NCBI GenBank assembly: GCA_002254385.1
Contig: NJDO01000080.1
Location: forward strand, 1 to 11,384
Direction of reading: 5' to 3'
Length of the DNA stretch: 11,384 bases
Source: Thermoplasmatales archaeon ex4484_6
GTDB lineage: Archaea > Thermoplasmatota > Penumbrarchaeia > Penumbrarchaeales > Penumbrarchaeaceae
The position numbers were made by a program, and so were the translations under genes. The notes below the pieces were generated by a model, which saw only the letters and a program-made list of their open reading frames with translations, ran no database searches and was not told the DNA's origin. Every line of letters starts with the position of its first letter. The stretch's first letter is position 1. This document shows, one piece after another, positions 8,100 to 11,384 of this stretch.

Positions 8100-8823
8100 C
8101 CTTGACGGGGACGGCAAGAACGACGCCGAGGATGACGATGACGATGACGGGGACCATTTCCTTGACGAATGGGAGCTGCTGCTCGGGTCCGATCCCCTGA
8201 ACCCGCTGGATAGACCTCTTGACACGGACGATGACGGTATTCCGGATGGTTCACCAGGGAATCCCTACAACTGGATGGATACGGACGATGATAATGACGG
8301 CATCCCCGACTCCGAAGACACCTATCCCAAGAACGGTGCCCTCCCCGGGGATTTCGATCACGACGGCATAGGTGACGACAGGGACAATGACATAGACGGC
8401 GATAACGTGGTGAACAGGAACGATTATGATCCATGGAATCCCAATGTCCAGCATGCTCCGAAGGAACCCAGCGATATCTGGGGCATCCTCATCTTCATCT
8501 TCATATTGATCATTCTCGTCGCCTTGATAGCTGCGGGATATCTCGTATATACCGGGAAGTTTGCCCTCCCCAGTGCGGGACCCCCGGGCATCGCGGAAGA
8601 GGGGGCCGAGGCCATCTTCGAGGAGGAAGAGGAGGGAAAAGCCTCCCGTGAAAAGGAAGAGGAGATGGACCTCGAAGAGCTGGAGAGCATGAGCGTCTGC
8701 TCGGTCTGCGGGGAGCTCGTGTCGCTCGATGAGACCAGATGCCCCAACTGCGGAGCAGTCTTCGAGGAACTCGAGGAAATGGAAGAAGATTACGAGGAGA
8801 TCGAATTCGAAGAGGATGAGTGA
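7996..8823 (+). CDS. C-terminal part of the surface protein: acidic Ca-type repeats, membrane anchor, zinc ribbon
   Basis: Probably not a gene of its own but the displaced C-terminus of the protein starting at 2874; the frame is open back past 7960, and GTG 7996 is only the first usable start codon, without a clear RBS. Contents by residue from 7996: the end of a beta-sandwich (1-25); aspartate-rich DxDxDGxxD repeats of thrombospondin type 3 style (about 25-147), which in known families bind Ca2+; a membrane helix (161-186, nt 8476-8553); and an acidic cytosolic tail (190-275) with a treble pattern of CSVCG and CPNCG. Cysteines 235, 238, 249 and 252 would hold one Zn2+ as a zinc ribbon. Topology is thus outside-to-inside with the C-terminus in the cytosol. 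The stop is 13 bp from the stop of the convergent minus-strand gene. If expressed alone it would lack a signal peptide. Confidence 0.8.
   Translation: MTITPFDSDNIPGKELKLIAQFIPTDTDGDGKPNDLDGDGKNDAEDDDDDDGDHFLDEWELLLGSDPLNPLDRPLDTDDDGIPDGSPGNPYNWMDTDDDNDGIPDSEDTYPKNGALPGDFDHDGIGDDRDNDIDGDNVVNRNDYDPWNPNVQHAPKEPSDIWGILIFIFILIILVALIAAGYLVYTGKFALPSAGPPGIAEEGAEAIFEEEEEGKASREKEEEMDLEELESMSVCSVCGELVSLDETRCPNCGAVFEELEEMEEDYEEIEFEEDE
8131..8148 (+). repeat. Short tandem repeat (GATGAC)x3 inside the acidic region
   Basis: Three perfect copies of GATGAC encode six consecutive Asp within the calcium-type repeats. Units of six bases change the protein length by two Asp per slip without shifting the frame. 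It is flanked by other Asp-rich codons, so it is most likely a product of the acidic composition. Confidence 0.6.
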
Positions 8824-8836
8824 GGAACGATCACCT

Positions 8837-9886
8837 TCATCTCTCGAGAACGGCGCCTTCATGGAAGGCCTCATTCGACGGTGTTTCAGGCTGGCCTCGA
8901 TCTTCCCCCATTTCGCGGTATCGCCTGAGCCTCCGCTTCCATGCGATGTTCGCCCTTACTCGAAGGAGCAGGTATACGATGGCCCCAGCTGCCATGACGG
9001 TCAGAGCGATGAAGAGATAGACCATGAAGGGGCTGGCACTCAGGAATCCCTGTATCGTTCCCAGATAGGGGTCGGTGACATCCACGACTATCACCGCGTT
9101 GGATTCCTCCTTGTTGGAGGGACCGTTCTTTTCGGACCAGGTCTCTATCCTGATGATGTAGGAACCCCTTGAAGTCCTGCTGGACGTTGTGACCGTTACC
9201 TCGACCTCGACCGTTCCACCCTCCGGGATGAGCACTTCCGCGGTCTCGAACTCGACGCCGAGATGGGCTCCCTTCAGCTCGTTCTCGTTGGCCCAGTTCA
9301 GTATGAATGTCTCATCGGCATTGCCCCTGTTCTCGATATTCAATGTGAAGACCTTCTTCTCCCCCTTCGGGATGGAAGCGGAATCCTCCTTGAAGGATAT
9401 CTCCGCGGTATAGAACGGCAGGATGATTATCGATGCGGAATCCTCTATGACCCCTCCCTTGGTCCCGGAGGGCTGAGCCGTGGCGGTGCCTCCGATCACA
9501 ACTTCCGGTGTGACGGTCGAGGATGTGCCCGGGTGAACGGTGATATTTGCGGTGAACTCCGCCAATGGTTCCGAAGGTGTCAATGTGAAATCGTATTCCG
9601 AGAGCGATGCCGAAATCTCATCGGGGTATCGAACCTCAAGATGCAGGTCCACGGAATCCACGAATAAACCGAGGTTCAGAAGGAGTCTGGCGCTGCAGTG
9701 CAGCTTCCCCTCCGATGAGCCGTTGAAGGAGGTGTCGATGGATATCGACGTTTCCGTGATATCGATCTCCACCATGTTGATGGCCTGTCGGGTCCTCAAC
9801 CCGTCGGCACCGAGTGGAGTCCCTGTCGGCATGAGCAGAATGAGGAATGCCGAAAGATGGAGCAGTATCGTCAGGTACCCCTTCAT
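8837..9886 (-). CDS. Secreted single-pass membrane protein with NEW3/CARDB-like domain
   Basis: 349 residues from ATG 9886. A signal peptide spans about 1-26 (hydrophobic core LTILLHLSAFLILL). Residues 35-155 form a beta-rich domain. Residues 160-270 resemble a NEW3/CARDB-type sandwich: 'FTLNIENRGNADETF' followed by 'PEGGTVEVEVTV' and 'GSYIIRIE' are the usual strands of COG1470-like archaeal membrane proteins. One membrane helix (286-308) precedes a basic tail (VRANIAWKRRLRRYRE) that by the positive-inside rule is cytosolic. It therefore sits mainly outside the cell, anchored at its C-terminus. It lies 48 bp downstream of the GT2-GtrA gene on the same strand and may share its transcript. Such domains usually mediate protein or sugar contacts; no catalytic motif is visible. 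Specific function unknown. Confidence 0.8.
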   Translation of the reverse strand: MKGYLTILLHLSAFLILLMPTGTPLGADGLRTRQAINMVEIDITETSISIDTSFNGSSEGKLHCSARLLLNLGLFVDSVDLHLEVRYPDEISASLSEYDFTLTPSEPLAEFTANITVHPGTSSTVTPEVVIGGTATAQPSGTKGGVIEDSASIIILPFYTAEISFKEDSASIPKGEKKVFTLNIENRGNADETFILNWANENELKGAHLGVEFETAEVLIPEGGTVEVEVTVTTSSRTSRGSYIIRIETWSEKNGPSNKEESNAVIVVDVTDPYLGTIQGFLSASPFMVYLFIALTVMAAGAIVYLLLRVRANIAWKRRLRRYREMGEDRGQPETPSNEAFHEGAVLER

Positions 9887-9910
9887 GCCGTTTCAAATCA
9901 ACGGAATACA

Positions 9911-9918
9911 TCATAAGG
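9911..9918 (-). promoter_or_regulatory. Weak TATA-like box, possible leaderless start of the NEW3-like gene
   Basis: On the minus strand CCTTATGA (9918 to 9911), preceded by an AAAAC stretch, is centred about 28 bases from the A of the ATG at 9886. No Shine-Dalgarno is visible before that ATG. This spacing would suit a leaderless transcript, though the gene may equally be read from the upstream GT2 promoter. The box is a poor consensus match. Confidence 0.2.
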
Positions 9919-9934
9919 GTTTTGGATGAAAGTA

Positions 9935-11029
9935 CTATTTCCGAAAGGCCCACAGCCTGGAACCTAGATAATTGATAATGGTCACTACCACTATCACTCC
10001 CAGTGTCAGCATCTGGTAGTAAGGCTGTTCCCTGACTCCCAGAACATCCACACCCAATGTTGTCAGGAGGAACCTGACCGCAAATGCGAAGATGGCGACG
10101 ATGAAGAAGCGGAAATACTGTGTCCCGGCCGACCCCGATCTGGCATCGAACGTCCAGAACCTGTTCCAGACGAAGTTCCAGCTCACGGCCGCCGCAAAGG
10201 ATATCGATTGTGAGACAAGGTACTCGCTCCTGCCCTCTCCCAGAAGGAGAAGCATCAGGGTAAGTATCCCCAGATCCACGAGCATACCGGTTCCGCCAAC
10301 GAACAGGAACTTCATGAAAGGGGCCGAACCGGGGTGAAGATAGAGGGCCAGAAGATGTTCCAGATAGTTCACGATAACGCGGGAACCCAGTTTCGATTCG
10401 CCCACCTCCCTGTCCCTGAAGGTTATCGGGACCTCAACAAGCCTGTCGTACCTGCCCTTTACAAGGATCTCCAGAAGGATCTTGTACCCTCTTGCCTTCA
10501 ACGGCGCCCCCTCTATGACCGATGGTCTGAGGGCAAAGAAACCGGACATGGGATCCGAACAGGAGGTCAGCGGTCTTGCCATCAGCGCCGCACCCCAGGA
10601 TATCACTTTCCTTTTGAGGGGCCAGTTCTCGATACCCCCACCTTTCGCATGCCTGGACCCGACGGAGATATCCGCTCCATCGCGGGTTATCGCATGGAAC
10701 ATGGCGGGGACGGCTTCCACCGGATGAGAGAGGTCCGCATCCATCACCAGATATACGTCACCCTTCGCTCTCCGGAACCCCTCGATGACCGCAGGAGAGA
10801 GACCTCTGTCCTTCTTCCTTACAATGCATCTTGCTTCCCCGATGGTTCCGGAAAGTTCTTTCACGGCCTCTGCCGTGCCATCGGGTGAATCATCATCCAT
10901 GACGAGGATCTCGTGGTCTATTCCCTCACCTGCAAGGATCTCGTGCAGTCTGGGTATGATGAGGGCCATGTTCTCCCTCTCATTGTAGGTGGGAATTATG
11001 ACCGACAGCTTCTCCTTCCTCGTGCTCAA
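9935..11029 (-). CDS. Dolichol-phosphate mannosyltransferase-like GT2 with fused GtrA membrane domain
   Basis: 364 residues. The GT-A domain (about 7-225) has the DPM-synthase signatures SVIIPTYNEREN, DDDSPDGT (45-52), the metal-binding DAD within VMDADLSHP (97-99), GSRHAKGGGIENWP, DPMSGFFALRP, and the acceptor-loop element PITFRDREVGESKLG. A GtrA domain of four helices (about 238-362) follows, with typical NFVWNRFWTF and NYLGSRLWAF ends. The same fusion is known in archaeal DPM synthase such as that of Pyrococcus furiosus. Predicted reaction: transfer of a sugar, probably mannose from GDP-mannose, to dolichyl phosphate at the inner membrane face, supplying lipid-linked sugar for protein glycosylation or glycolipids. 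Sugar identity is inferred. The start is TTG 11029: upstream in the same frame there is no ATG or GTG before a stop at 11069-11071. GGTGG at 11034-11038 is a plausible RBS. Confidence 0.9.
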   Translation of the reverse strand: MSTRKEKLSVIIPTYNERENMALIIPRLHEILAGEGIDHEILVMDDDSPDGTAEAVKELSGTIGEARCIVRKKDRGLSPAVIEGFRRAKGDVYLVMDADLSHPVEAVPAMFHAITRDGADISVGSRHAKGGGIENWPLKRKVISWGAALMARPLTSCSDPMSGFFALRPSVIEGAPLKARGYKILLEILVKGRYDRLVEVPITFRDREVGESKLGSRVIVNYLEHLLALYLHPGSAPFMKFLFVGGTGMLVDLGILTLMLLLLGEGRSEYLVSQSISFAAAVSWNFVWNRFWTFDARSGSAGTQYFRFFIVAIFAFAVRFLLTTLGVDVLGVREQPYYQMLTLGVIVVVTIINYLGSRLWAFRK

Positions 11030-11067
11030 TGAACCACCATTTCGGGCGGACCTAACATTGGCTGGGA

Positions 11068-11080
11068 TTTAATATTTTGG
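11068..11080 (-). promoter_or_regulatory. TATA/BRE promoter of the GT2-GtrA gene
   Basis: On the minus strand CCAAAATATTAAA (11080 to 11068) has a BRE-like CCAAAA followed by an A/T box, ATATTAAA. A start about 26 bases on, near 11045, would give a leader of roughly 16 nt that contains GGTGG (11038-11034) before the TTG start codon. It is the best promoter match in this gap. Confidence 0.5.
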
Positions 11081-11090
11081 TATGAGGCCG

Positions 11091-11104
11091 CCAGGATATC
11101 CTGG
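11091..11104. promoter_or_regulatory. Perfect 14-bp palindrome upstream of the GT2-GtrA promoter
   Basis: CCAGGATATCCTGG is a perfect uninterrupted palindrome whose near edge lies 10 bases upstream of the BRE/TATA element, a position typical for an activator or upstream regulator in archaea. One such palindrome is about what chance would give in 11 kb, so only its placement makes it a candidate operator. Confidence 0.3.
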
Positions 11105-11261
11105 AGATGAACATTCGTGAAGGATTCATCCCCATGGCTTCACACTCCATCCAGCAGGAACCGTGACGGAGATGAGGCGTACCCCGCAGGTCTGCAATCT
11201 CCGGGGGGCATTCGCCCGGAACCGCCTCCTCTCGGATGGTTCCAAGGGATCGTCCAAGGCC

Positions 11262-11384
11262 CTACTGCCCGGTTTCCGGCGGTTTCGGCACCGGAGGTGT
11301 AGGTGGGACTTTGGGGGGTGCCGGAGGTGCTGTGGGGGCAGGAGGTGGAGCCGGTGCGGGCGGTTTGGCTGCTCCCTGTGCCGG
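11262..11384 (-). CDS. Proline/alanine-rich C-terminus of a gene entering from the right edge, 5' partial
   Basis: The minus strand is open from the window end to a TAG at 11264-11262 and encodes 40 residues, 19 of them Pro, with runs such as PAPAPPPAPTAPPAPP and an end of KPPETGQ. The rest of the gene lies beyond base 11384. Proline-rich tails of this kind are common at the ends of archaeal surface-anchored or zinc-ribbon proteins, where they act as flexible linkers, but the domain that would name this one is not visible. Reading the same bases on the plus strand gives no family-like protein. The frame runs to the edge and shows a strong amino-acid bias, so a real gene end is likely. Confidence 0.6.
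   Translation of the reverse strand, partial: PAQGAAKPPAPAPPPAPTAPPAPPKVPPTPPVPKPPETGQ

Noticed and set aside
8251..8874. 207-codon minus-strand ORF antisense to the Asp-rich and membrane region
   Set aside because: Asp/Glu codons read in reverse give I/V/F/L-rich strings, which produces a false hydrophobic protein; the plus-strand reading has ordered repeats, an anchor and a zinc ribbon.
10334..10888. 184-codon plus-strand ORF antisense to the glycosyltransferase
   Set aside because: The minus strand has complete DPM-synthase motifs over the same bases; the plus reading is R/P/H-rich without motifs.
11117..11302. 61-codon plus-strand ORF at the right end
   Set aside because: It overlaps the better-supported proline-rich minus-strand tail, has no RBS and no recognisable features.

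Overview
The window looks archaeal and most likely comes from a Thermoplasmatota-type euryarchaeon. Evidence: TATA/BRE-like promoter elements; a dolichol-phosphate-sugar synthase fused to a GtrA membrane domain, as in archaeal DPM synthases; and very large sequon-rich secreted proteins with beta-helix, Ig-like and DxDxDG repeats, a C-terminal membrane anchor and a cytosolic zinc ribbon. The taxon is an inference from architecture; no rRNA or tRNA gene is present to confirm it. Coding density is high.

Layout, plus strand: (1) The 3' 856 codons of an RND/MMPL-family exporter (2-2572), whose start lies left of the window. (2) A 301-bp intergenic region holding a 13-bp hairpin followed by T6 (terminator-like), then TATA-like boxes and a strong Shine-Dalgarno. 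(3) A giant surface protein gene (from 2874) that a one-base frameshift near 7959-7961 splits into two reading frames (2874-8099 and 7996-8823). Removing one G from the GGG run restores a coherent protein of about 1982 residues: signal peptide, Ig-like domains, beta-helix domains, a jelly-roll-like module, a cadherin-like module, calcium-type acidic repeats, one membrane helix and a cytosolic acidic tail with a CxxC...CxxC zinc ribbon.

Layout, minus strand: reading from the right edge there is (4) the proline-rich last 40 codons of a gene that starts outside the window (11262-11384), (5) a DPM-synthase-like GT2-GtrA fusion starting at a TTG codon (11029-9935), and (6) a signal-peptide, single-pass membrane protein with a NEW3/CARDB-like beta-sandwich (9886-8837). 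Gene 6 ends 13 bp from the surface-protein gene, tail to tail.

The common theme is the cell envelope: an RND exporter, a heavily sequoned surface protein, an enzyme that would charge the lipid carrier used for glycosylating such proteins, and a second anchored extracytoplasmic protein. I see no CRISPR array, insertion sequence, phage gene or defence module. The most useful observations are the frameshift, the asymmetric proton-relay residues of the RND protein, the outside-to-cytosol layout of the giant protein, and the control elements around the promoters.
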